10,120 nt of DNA, taken from assembly GCA_025056955.1 (NCBI GenBank), contig JANWYL010000103.1:1-10120 (forward strand). Direction: 5' to 3'. Within the stretch, counting starts at the first letter, position 1, and each line of letters opens with the position of its first letter. Source of the stretch: Sandaracinaceae bacterium. Its GTDB lineage: Bacteria > Myxococcota_A > Polyangia > Polyangiales > Sandaracinaceae. Under the pieces are notes generated by a model, which was given only the letters and a program-made list of their open reading frames with translations, had not been told where the DNA came from and did no database searches. Below, in pieces: positions 1 through 6,600 of this stretch. The position numbers were made by a program, and so were the translations under genes.

Positions 1-413
1 CGACTGACCATCACGGCAATTTCCAAGCGATCTGGGCCATCACCTTTGACTTCAATGTTCACGGCCCGACCTTTTCCAACGATGAAATCAAAAGCTTGGT
101 CGAGGGTTGGTATGCCTTGCGTACGGACTCCCGACCGACTGACCAACTCTACTTTGGCCAGCTCTACAGGACTCATGAGCGAAATGGATCTTCCAGCCCA
201 CTCTGGGGCCACTCGGTCCAGTGCCTCATCGTGGGCCACAACGAGGGTGCCCCCTAAGGCGCTTCTGACATCCAATTCAATTCCATCTGCGCCGTCTTCA
301 ATGGCTCGACTGAAAGCAAGCAGCGTGTTTTCAGGAGCGTAGGCACTTGCACCTCGATGGGCCCAAAGGAAAACACGAGCAGCCATTCCACGGGGCGTTC
401 GTTGGATTTTCAT
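1..413 (-). CDS. Glycerophosphodiester phosphodiesterase, N-terminal part (runs off the left edge)
   Basis: The enzyme hydrolyses glycerophosphodiesters, released from phospholipids, to glycerol-3-phosphate and an alcohol. The reverse strand reads MKIQRTPRGMAARVFLWAHR followed by GASAYAPENT and then GIELDV. Family hallmarks are His19-Arg20-Gly at the first strand, Glu28-Asn-Thr, the metal-binding pair Glu46/Asp48 in IELDV, and His61-Asp-Glu in VVAHDE, which carries the second catalytic histidine. About 137 residues are present, so roughly the C-terminal half of a typical 230-260 aa protein lies outside the window. No signal peptide is seen, which suggests a cytoplasmic UgpQ-like form. The start is the ATG at 413-411. 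An in-frame ATG at 386-384, preceded by GTGGA, is an equally good alternative and still leaves the HRG motif intact. No strong Shine-Dalgarno precedes 413. The gene lies 421 bp beyond the end of the next minus-strand gene, so it probably has its own promoter. Confidence 0.9.
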   Translation of the reverse strand, partial: MKIQRTPRGMAARVFLWAHRGASAYAPENTLLAFSRAIEDGADGIELDVRSALGGTLVVAHDEALDRVAPEWAGRSISLMSPVELAKVELVSRSGVRTQGIPTLDQAFDFIVGKGRAVNIEVKGDGPDRLEIAVMVS

Positions 414-834
414 GGCATCTGTTTAATCAAGTTGATCTTGGCGTTTAACGAAAGCATGAGTCGGTTGAGGATCATAGATGCAAGACACACCAAAACTTCG
501 CTGATGCACTCATCGGGTGAATGGGTGCAATATCTTTTGTTTCCGGAATTGGGTTTTCCATTTCTATGCGCTTTTGACGCTCTTCGCTTTTTTGTTGAGC
601 CTAGGGCTTTGTTTTCGGGCCAGCGAGTGGTCCTTTATCGGGAGAAAAGGGAGGCGTCCACTTGCCCTGTTCGATTGGCTTTTGGGCTGGCTTGATGATG
701 AGGAGGGTGATGCAAGGGCAAAACTTTGGGTGAAGGCCAATCAGGCTTAAAAAGCTCGGGCTTGAAAAGGAAGGGGAGCAAATGCTTTTGCCCGCAAAAA
801 AACTTTTTCGATGAATGGTGGAAGGGATGATGTC
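414..834. other. Intergenic stretch without a confident gene
   Basis: This stretch lies between two minus-strand genes. The only reading worth noting is the small plus-strand ORF at 517-750, listed separately. A second plus-strand reading, overlapping it in another frame, starts inside the GDPD gene and is not credible. A minus-strand frame across about 480-750 looks protein-like in composition (Lys, Pro and Glu rich) but is broken by an in-frame TAG near 600. No canonical terminator was found for the gene ending at 835. A weak stem GCAAA/TTTGC with a 4-nt loop lies at about 778-791 but has no clean T-run. An AAGGAAGGGGAG site precedes an ATG at 782 but opens only ten codons. Confidence 0.5.
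517..750 (+). CDS. Possible small single-helix membrane protein (77 aa), unrecognised
   Basis: I do not recognise this product. The reading starts at a GTG, the first usable start after an in-frame TGA at 502-504. It has one clear hydrophobic segment at about residues 14-33 (HFYALLTLFAFLLSLGLCF). A basic stretch follows (RKGRRP, about residues 43-48), then a tryptophan-containing amphipathic tail ending in acidic and basic residues. With basic residues after the helix, the tail would by the positive-inside rule lie in the cytoplasm. There is no convincing Shine-Dalgarno sequence before the GTG, and the ORF points against its neighbours. It could be a chance ORF, because T-rich DNA readily encodes a false hydrophobic helix. 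Codon choice is not clearly different from that of the neighbouring genes. Confidence 0.28.
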   Translation: MNGCNIFCFRNWVFHFYALLTLFAFLLSLGLCFRASEWSFIGRKGRRPLALFDWLLGWLDDEEGDARAKLWVKANQA

Positions 835-2559
835 CTACTGACGTTGGAGCATGTGAAGGAGGGCTTCGAATTCACTTCTCAGAGAACCCCTCGCGCGCAT
901 TGCTTCTTCTTGGATGAGGCGCAAGCCTTCAGGATTCACTTGAATGGCCCGGCGTAGGCGCTCTCTCACGTGGCCACGTTCGCTGGGCATAGCAGAGACG
1001 AAGGCTTGTATCAGAAACTCAACGGCTTCCAAACGCTGAATTCGCGCAATCGCGTCGAGGGCAGCTCTCCGAACAGCGAGGTCTTGGTTATTGCGAAACA
1101 AGCGAACGAGAGGATCCAACGCATGGGGAAAAGAGAGGGATTGCACACATGCCACGGCCTCTTTGCGCACTTCAATTGCGGGATCGTGGATGGCTCTGGC
1201 AATGGTCACAAAGGACCGCTTAAAGAACATGCGGCTCAGTGCGCGAAGGACCGCGACCCGCACCGCAACGCTCGGGTGCTCATAGAGGTGCTCGAGTGGC
1301 GCCAAGGCTTGGTAGATTTCAAGGCTCCCCAGCCGTTCCGCAACAAGCGTCCAATTCGGGCTTTCAGACGGGTATAACTGAAGTTGCGCCAAACGTGCTA
1401 GGAGTGCGTTTCTGCGGACGTGCTCTGGCATTTCGGATTGAGCGAGCAAAAAGCCCATGGCTTCGGCAGGTTCTCCTCCTTGCTCCCATTCGAGCAGGTC
1501 ATCGAGCCAAACTTCAGGGTAGGCGTCATGGTTGCGGGGGCGCGGAGGTAGACTGGCTGAGCTTTTTGGGTGGTTGTCAATGGCTCCTTCAAGCCTTTGT
1601 GCCACTCGGCGATAACGCAAGCGCCGTTCAGAAGGAAGAGGAAGCTCAGTGAGTTTCTCGTAAATTTTTTGGGCGCTTTTCAAATTCCCGATCGAAACCA
1701 GCTCTTCTGCTGCCGCAAGGTAGGTGCTTTCTGCAAGTTCTGGGTATTTGGATGAGGTCGTGAGGTTTTCTGCATAGCGGGCGCTGAGAATTGCGCTCCG
1801 CAGGAGGTAAATTTCTGCGTGAGGAAGACCACTGCGTTGCACAAAAGATGCGGCCTCACGATAAATTGCAGAGGCGGCCAGCAATTCGCCCCGTGCTTCT
1901 GCAAGACTTGCAAAATCTTCATAGTATTGGAGGGCATACTGTTTTAGTCCGTCCTCCCGCAAGATTCGAATTGCATTTGCATAACCTTCCGAAAGATTTT
2001 CAAACCTTCCGTTTCGTCCGATTGCAATCAATACCAGGTAGCAATCGAAAGCCCGCTCTCTTTGCCCAATCGATTCGAAGGCATCAGCGGCAGCAGCAAG
2101 GCAGTGCAGGGCCTTGACCAAGGCCTTGCGACTGCTTTTTTGATCACCCAAGGCATTAGCAGCCAAGGCATTATTATAATGCACCAAGCCTGCAACATAG
2201 GGATTTGATTGAACCTGTGGCTTGGATGTCAACAACTCCCAAAAAAATGACGCACGATCCCACCGCTTGGCTTGCGAGAGACAGAAAGCAGCGTGCGCCA
2301 ACCAACCAGCTTGTTCAAAGGCAAGTGCTGCCTCTAAATATTTTTTGTCGAGGAGATAGGACCATCCACGATCAGTTGGATTGACACTCGATTCGACTGC
2401 ACTCTCGATATCGCCAAAGTACATGCAAATCGAAGCGTAAGCCCTCGAGTGGCCTTGATTAAGAAAAAACTGAGCCAGACGCTGGATGCGCGATTTGAAT
2501 TCACGGCTGGATAATTCTCCGCGAAACAGGGTATGCCATTCTTGTTCGATGTTTTTCAT
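835..2559 (-). CDS. TPR-like / HEAT-repeat helical scaffold protein of the MoxR-vWA cluster (574 aa)
   Basis: This is an all-helical repeat protein with no visible enzyme motif, signal peptide or membrane segment, so it is probably a cytoplasmic protein-protein scaffold. Residues about 25-325 form a long TPR-like solenoid. Repeated small/aromatic patterns of the A-x-x-F/Y type can be seen, for example YLEAALAFEQAGWLAHAAF at 74-92, ADAFESIGQRERAFDCY at 158-174 and SAQKIYEKL at 295-303. A Pro/Ser-rich linker lies at about 330-345. Residues about 415-520 hold HEAT repeats with the D/N-P-x-x-x-V-R pattern: HPSVAVRVAVLRAL, DPAIEVRKEAVACV and NQDLAVRRAALDAI. The ATG at 2559-2557 is the first in frame; its upstream GGTCGGGT is only a weak ribosome site. 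It follows the vWA gene by 40 nt on the same strand and is the last gene of the block. It most likely docks substrates or partners onto the MoxR/vWA pair, which is an inference from position. Confidence 0.85.
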   Translation of the reverse strand: MKNIEQEWHTLFRGELSSREFKSRIQRLAQFFLNQGHSRAYASICMYFGDIESAVESSVNPTDRGWSYLLDKKYLEAALAFEQAGWLAHAAFCLSQAKRWDRASFFWELLTSKPQVQSNPYVAGLVHYNNALAANALGDQKSSRKALVKALHCLAAAADAFESIGQRERAFDCYLVLIAIGRNGRFENLSEGYANAIRILREDGLKQYALQYYEDFASLAEARGELLAASAIYREAASFVQRSGLPHAEIYLLRSAILSARYAENLTTSSKYPELAESTYLAAAEELVSIGNLKSAQKIYEKLTELPLPSERRLRYRRVAQRLEGAIDNHPKSSASLPPRPRNHDAYPEVWLDDLLEWEQGGEPAEAMGFLLAQSEMPEHVRRNALLARLAQLQLYPSESPNWTLVAERLGSLEIYQALAPLEHLYEHPSVAVRVAVLRALSRMFFKRSFVTIARAIHDPAIEVRKEAVACVQSLSFPHALDPLVRLFRNNQDLAVRRAALDAIARIQRLEAVEFLIQAFVSAMPSERGHVRERLRRAIQVNPEGLRLIQEEAMRARGSLRSEFEALLHMLQRQ

Positions 2560-2599
2560 ACCCGACCAGAGGTTTCAATATGCAATTTGGAGAATGGGG

Positions 2600-4030
2600 T
2601 TATCCACTACCAGCAGTCTTGGTCAGTTCTTCTACAATGTGTCGAGCGCGCTCAACGCTTTCTTCATGTGCAAGCAAAATTGATTCGGTGACAATTTGCA
2701 CTTTGTATAACTTGTCCAAATACTCAAGGTCAATGTTTCCATCGCTTGGCAAAATGAATATTCCGTATATTTTTGCGTTCTTGGCAATGTGATCGATCGT
2801 TTTTAGTGGAATATGGCATTCCGCGTGAGTAACTAAGTACATTCTAATTGCCTGATATGTGCGTTGTTTTATATTTTCCACCTCAAGCGCGAGTTGAGAG
2901 AAAACTTTTGCATAATTTCGCCCGTGTTCTCCTCTGAAGGTGAGGAGATATAGCAAGTAGTTATTTTGAGAGTGTTGATGGCCTCGAATTAGGTGAGATT
3001 CATACAATTGTGAATCGAAAAAACGAAAACAAATGTCTTCTTTAAGAATTTCAAGCGTCTTGATTAACCCTATCCCAAGACCTCTTGCAAAGACGCTTCG
3101 AAGTCCGCGCATGGATGCGCTTGAGTCGATAAGGATGTAGTGCAATGTGCGCTCCTCTTCCTTTTGCTTTTCTCGAAGATAAAATGCAGTCTCATTTTCC
3201 AAGAAGCGAAGAGCAAATAGTTCGGAGTCATAAGCCAATTCGGTTGGTACCAATGAGTCAATCGAGCCGTGTCGCGCAATCCCAACGTAACCCCCCACTG
3301 CGTGGGTTTGTGCGCCTCTCAGGCGCTTTGTTTCCAGGAGAGAAGGAAGGAGGTTAAGCGTGAATCTGGCAATTTGAGCAACTTCAGAAAATTCAAAGGC
3401 ATTGATAATGTCTACGAGTGACATTGAGTCAATTTGATCTACGCCGAAAAAAGAAAAAAGGCGAAGCGTGTTGAGATCAATGCTTTCGAAAGCGATTAAC
3501 AACCTGATCGGCTGAGATGTGATGTGCCTTAAAAAGGCTATGTCTTCTAACCTGTTTCCTTGGTGAAACCACCTTTCTATCCAGCTATCGAGGTCATTGT
3601 ATATTCTTATGTCAATTGGCACTGAAGATGTGCTGCGAAAAGGCACCTTTTCACCAATTGGCCGAAGCAAACGAAGCAGTAAAGCTGCAAGCATGAAGTC
3701 TGAAAGGTGCGATCTACGGACATCTCGGATGCTCGGAATTTTGCTTAGCTCTATAAGCGTGTTTTTCCAATTCGAAAGGATCTGCTCATGCTCTCGATTG
3801 GAATTAATCCGAGAGAACACCCTTCGCTTTTGAATGGCTGCGGGCGTATCGATACACAATGCTCCCAAATCATGAAGTGCCCAAAATGGAGATCGGAGGC
3901 CAAATCGCTTAAGAAGATTATAACAATGAGCAAGGCGCAAAGTGATTGCAGGGGTTGATGGAACCACACAAGAAAAAGCCATTCCGCCGAGCTCAACTCC
4001 CTGATCGAATGAATCCTGCAGCACAGACAA
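2600..4030 (-). CDS. ViaA-like von Willebrand factor A (vWA) domain protein (476 aa)
   Basis: The partner of the MoxR ATPase encoded just upstream. Its length and layout match E. coli ViaA (about 480 aa): a helical N-terminal region (about 30-290) and a C-terminal vWA domain (about 295-455). The metal-ion site motif DxSxS is visible as LIDSSASM, with Asp302, Ser304 and Ser306. The other two MIDAS positions look altered: the loop expected to read G-G-T reads HGRNYA (about 369-374), and the strand-end TDG/SDx position reads VTHAE, with His402 where Asp is usual. No signal peptide or membrane segment is seen. The gap from the MoxR stop is 2 nt, which implies translational coupling. The start is uncertain: TTG at 4030-4028 gives the longest form, GTG is at codon 3, and ATG at codon 17 (3982-3980) has GGCGGA directly before it. 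In known pairs the vWA protein binds the ATPase hexamer and recruits substrate. Confidence 0.87.
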   Translation of the reverse strand: MSVLQDSFDQGVELGGMAFSCVVPSTPAITLRLAHCYNLLKRFGLRSPFWALHDLGALCIDTPAAIQKRRVFSRINSNREHEQILSNWKNTLIELSKIPSIRDVRRSHLSDFMLAALLLRLLRPIGEKVPFRSTSSVPIDIRIYNDLDSWIERWFHQGNRLEDIAFLRHITSQPIRLLIAFESIDLNTLRLFSFFGVDQIDSMSLVDIINAFEFSEVAQIARFTLNLLPSLLETKRLRGAQTHAVGGYVGIARHGSIDSLVPTELAYDSELFALRFLENETAFYLREKQKEEERTLHYILIDSSASMRGLRSVFARGLGIGLIKTLEILKEDICFRFFDSQLYESHLIRGHQHSQNNYLLYLLTFRGEHGRNYAKVFSQLALEVENIKQRTYQAIRMYLVTHAECHIPLKTIDHIAKNAKIYGIFILPSDGNIDLEYLDKLYKVQIVTESILLAHEESVERARHIVEELTKTAGSG

Positions 4031-4032
4031 AA

Positions 4033-5208
4033 CTATAGTATTGATTTGCCAGATTGAAAGAGATGAGCAAGCAATTGATCGATACGAGCCACCGCGTCTC
4101 GCGCTTGCTTATTGTCGATGGCTAGGAGGGCACTTTTGATTTCATTTAATGCCTTGAGTTGACTGAACAACTGTATCTCTGAAAGAGGCTGGTCGCTTAG
4201 GAGCATTTCTCGAATCCGCCCCAATTCGTCAAGCAGTGCGTCGAGGCCAACCTCAAGTGCACCAACTCGACGTGCTTCTGGATGTTCTCGGTACCATGCA
4301 TCAACCACTGGACGAACAATTGAACGGATGATTTCGATTTGTTCTGGAGAATTCCAAATGTGCTCAAGTATAAAAAAGTCGCTAGGATCTGGCTGGGCCC
4401 TTCCATCAAGATAGGCACTCGCTGCAAAAAGTTTAACCAGCTTGACAGCACGTCGATCGGAAATTGAAACTCCCTCCGCTCTGATTTGAAAGATCAAGTT
4501 TTTGTACTGTGATAAAAAATATTCTGGAATTTGACGCATTATTTGAGCAACTTGCTTGTGCGCTTGACGAAATGCATCAACAGAGACCACTGGTTGGTGT
4601 ATTTGGTCATTTTTAATGAGGTACGTTATTTCATGATTCATTCCTCGTACTAACAACTCGTGAAAATGGTAGCTTTCAAGGTTTTCGCTACGGTGACGAA
4701 TTAAGAATCTATCAAAAATTGCTAACAAATCATCATCGTTCGGAACTTCATTGCTTGCAGCAAAGCATGAAATGAGTGGAACTCGGATGGATTGAGCGCC
4801 AATTGTAAAAATGCGCTCATTGAGAATGCTAAGAAGTGAATTGAGGATTGCACTATTTGCTTTGAATATCTCGTCTAGAAAAGCGATGTCTGCTTCAGGG
4901 AGCATGCCCTCAATGCGCCTTCGGTATTCGCCTTGGCGAAATGCGTTGATGTCCAGTGGGCCAAAGATTTCGTTGGGTTCTGTGAAACGGGTGAAGAGGT
5001 ATTCAAAGTATCGGGCTTGAATGAGGCGAGAAAAGAGTCGAATAAGGGCGCTTTTGGCAGTGCCTGGAGGGCCAATGAGGAGCATGTGTTCACCGGCCAC
5101 TGCCGCGATGAGCATGAGGCGGATGGCTTCCGTTTTACCAAGAAAATGATGCTCAAGCTCCCGAGCGATCAGCTGAAAGCGACGGTGGAGGGGATCAGGC
5201 ACGTTCAT
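4033..5208 (-). CDS. MoxR-family AAA+ ATPase, RavA-like (391 aa)
   Basis: A chaperone-like hexameric ATPase that remodels or helps assemble protein complexes, usually with a vWA partner. The AAA+ core fills residues about 10-310. Walker A is GPPGTAKS (46-53), Walker B is IAFLDEIFK (108-116), sensor 1 is in CFAASNE (about Asn153), and the FDRF segment (165-168) supplies the probable arginine finger. A sensor-2 arginine probably lies in ISDRRAVKL. The stretch TRFTEPNEIFGPLDI, LPEADIAFLDEIFKA and ILNSLLSILNERIF is close to E. coli RavA as I remember it. The protein is about 100 aa shorter than RavA. The helical tail (about 330-391) leaves no obvious room for the beta-barrel LARA domain that RavA uses to bind LdcI. 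The ATG at 5208-5206 lies 27 nt after the preceding gene and has no clear Shine-Dalgarno, so translation may be coupled. The vWA gene follows 2 nt later. Confidence 0.95.
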   Translation of the reverse strand: MNVPDPLHRRFQLIARELEHHFLGKTEAIRLMLIAAVAGEHMLLIGPPGTAKSALIRLFSRLIQARYFEYLFTRFTEPNEIFGPLDINAFRQGEYRRRIEGMLPEADIAFLDEIFKANSAILNSLLSILNERIFTIGAQSIRVPLISCFAASNEVPNDDDLLAIFDRFLIRHRSENLESYHFHELLVRGMNHEITYLIKNDQIHQPVVSVDAFRQAHKQVAQIMRQIPEYFLSQYKNLIFQIRAEGVSISDRRAVKLVKLFAASAYLDGRAQPDPSDFFILEHIWNSPEQIEIIRSIVRPVVDAWYREHPEARRVGALEVGLDALLDELGRIREMLLSDQPLSEIQLFSQLKALNEIKSALLAIDNKQARDAVARIDQLLAHLFQSGKSIL

Positions 5209-5235
5209 GGAAGCAATTGGTCTGAGCCCTTAAAT

Positions 5236-6348
5236 CTAGCAAAATGAGGGTGATGTGTGCTCGAGAAGGAAATTGGCTTGTTCAATTGTGGAGGTCGGCC
5301 ATGAGCCGCTCATTCGTTTGAGGTGAAGCACCTTGTCCCAATCTTTGGGAGAAAGGGGACCAAGGCGCTGCTTCCACTTTTCGTGATCCCATGCTTTGCA
5401 CAAAAGCGCTGCACAAAAACTGGCTTCTTGAGAGCGAAAACTGGTTTCTTGAGGGTGGGAAGTGGCAAGTAGCCACAAAAGCAGGACTTCCAGTGAAAAG
5501 CTTACAACAAGCGCGCGGTGTGGATGAGGATATGACGTGGCGTTGATTGTGATTTTACCAAGCAGCTCAAGCAAGGATGATGTGTCAAGTTGTAAAAACG
5601 CATTGCAAATGGCCATGCGCAAAAATCGATCGGACAGCCATTGGGCTTTATTTTCATCGAGTTCCAAGGCAGGCGTTGGGTTGAGCAAGGTGTCTAGCGG
5701 GGAAATTCGAGCAAATGCTTGTTCATACAGTGAAGTAAAGCCAGGGATGTTTTTGACCTCTTGACTCTTTAGACGAATGATTTCAGCAAGGGATCGCTCT
5801 TCATTGAGAGTGAAGCGAACCCGTCGCAACTTTGGGAGAGCAGTAACATTCCATGGCACAGGACGACCCCAAAAGTGGTAAGTGGCAATCCATGTGTTGA
5901 TGGTGATGTCGCGGCGGCGAAGGGCACGAAAGCTTTGCAAGAGCAGGTGTCGAACGACCGCCTCGCCAACTGACTCGGGGGGCGGCAGGTGGTCCACCCA
6001 CTCGTAAGCCCAGCCGTATGCGCGCGCAAAGGCTCGCTGATACCAAGGCTTGCTGAGGAGCGGATCCAGCAGATAAGCAAGGTGTGACAGTGTGGCAGCG
6101 CAGGCGATAAGAGAAGGAGAAGGCCATGGAATCGATTTCAAGGGGAGAAGATTGAGCGCTTGGATATGCAGCAAGCGGGCCACCCTCAGGTCTGCCTCTG
6201 TTATAGGCTTGGCGAAGGCCTCAAGGAGCTCAAAACAGCTTGGCGCCAGAAGAGGGGGGATTTTGACTTCTCCTCCTTGAAGCAGTGGCATTAAAAAAAG
6301 CTCAACCAGCTGGCTGTAAACCCTTTGAAAGTCTCCAGTAGACGACAT
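5236..6348 (-). CDS. Unrecognised helical protein encoded next to MoxR-vWA (370 aa)
   Basis: I cannot assign a family. The protein looks almost wholly alpha-helical and rich in Leu, Ala and Trp, with no signal peptide and no obvious catalytic motif. Recognisable stretches are LFLMPLLQGGEVKIPPLL (17-34), a tryptophan/tyrosine-rich middle (RAYGWAYEWVDHLPPP, and WIATYHFWGRPVPWNV) and a hydrophobic LEVLLLWLLATS near residue 290, which is more likely a buried helix than a membrane span. A 21-bp imperfect tandem duplication gives the repeated SxQExSF peptide at about 300-310. The ATG at 6348 is directly preceded by an in-frame TAA, so the start is well defined. An AGGAGG lies 13 nt upstream, which is long, and a two-codon mini-ORF sits between. 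The MoxR gene starts 27 nt after its stop. By position it is a candidate dedicated partner or specificity subunit of the ATPase/vWA pair. Confidence 0.75.
   Translation of the reverse strand: MSSTGDFQRVYSQLVELFLMPLLQGGEVKIPPLLAPSCFELLEAFAKPITEADLRVARLLHIQALNLLPLKSIPWPSPSLIACAATLSHLAYLLDPLLSKPWYQRAFARAYGWAYEWVDHLPPPESVGEAVVRHLLLQSFRALRRRDITINTWIATYHFWGRPVPWNVTALPKLRRVRFTLNEERSLAEIIRLKSQEVKNIPGFTSLYEQAFARISPLDTLLNPTPALELDENKAQWLSDRFLRMAICNAFLQLDTSSLLELLGKITINATSYPHPHRALVVSFSLEVLLLWLLATSHPQETSFRSQEASFCAALLCKAWDHEKWKQRLGPLSPKDWDKVLHLKRMSGSWPTSTIEQANFLLEHTSPSFC
5413..5454 (-). repeat. Imperfect 21-bp tandem duplication inside the 370-aa gene
   Basis: Two adjacent 21-bp units (5413-5433 and 5434-5454) match at 18 of 21 positions and share AAAACTGG and TTCTTGAG. 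The unit is seven codons, so the reading frame is kept. The protein carries the repeated SxQExSF peptide (HPQETSF, RSQEASF). Confidence 0.7.
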
Positions 6349-6357
6349 TTAGCGCAT
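6349..6357 (-). promoter_or_regulatory. Strong Shine-Dalgarno with two-codon mini-ORF before the 370-aa gene
   Basis: The minus strand reads AGGAGG (6367-6362), four bases, then ATG-CGC-TAA (6357-6349), followed at once by the ATG of the 370-aa gene (6348). The best-spaced start for this Shine-Dalgarno is therefore the mini-ORF, and the main start would be reached either with a long 13-nt spacing or by reinitiation at TAA-ATG. The arrangement is read directly; a regulatory effect is inference. Confidence 0.4.
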
Positions 6358-6554
6358 CACACCTCCTCTGGTCTTGCGGTTGTTGGGGGAGAGCAGGCGA
6401 AGCAGTTAAAGCGACTCTCGTAAGAGAAGCATGTCGTTGATGGTGGTGGCCGCACCGCTTCGCATTGGGAGGTGACAATATGACACTGTGATGGCTCAAA
6501 AAGAGCGCGAGGCAGGCAAGTTTTGGTGGTTTGCCATTCCTTGCAAGTGGTCAT
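6357..6554 (-). CDS. Possible small cysteine-rich protein in the operon gap (65 aa)
   Basis: Unrecognised. This ORF fills most of the 252-bp gap between the 497-aa and 370-aa genes, on the same strand. It ends 8 nt before the next ATG, and its last codons (GAG GAG GTG TGA) contain the next gene's Shine-Dalgarno, a typical operon packing. It has seven cysteines in 65 residues, at 4, 13, 24, 31, 42, 51 and 54, including a CFAC pair, so a metal-binding or disulphide role could be imagined. Against it: no Shine-Dalgarno precedes the ATG at 6554, the composition (Thr, Pro, Cys, Ser) may reflect the underlying DNA rather than selection, and another minus-strand frame is also open across part of the gap. 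The gap could instead be an untranslated spacer. Confidence 0.22.
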   Translation of the reverse strand: MTTCKEWQTTKTCLPRALFEPSQCHIVTSQCEAVRPPPSTTCFSYESRFNCFACSPPTTARPEEV

Positions 6555-6600
6555 GGGCTTTATGGAGTGCGAACATGGCAGAAGCCAAATTTGTTGTTTC

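Noticed and set aside
357..695. 112-codon plus-strand ORF over the GDPD start and intergenic region
   Set aside because: It begins inside the GDPD gene on the other strand, lacks a ribosome site and shows no protein-like pattern.
480..750. Minus-strand protein-like frame rich in Lys, Pro and Glu between the GDPD and TPR/HEAT genes
   Set aside because: It is interrupted by an in-frame TAG near 600 and has no clear start; it could be a decayed remnant, but I cannot support that.
970..1652. Two long plus-strand ORFs opposite the TPR/HEAT gene
   Set aside because: They are antisense shadows; the minus-strand frame shows clear HEAT repeats there.
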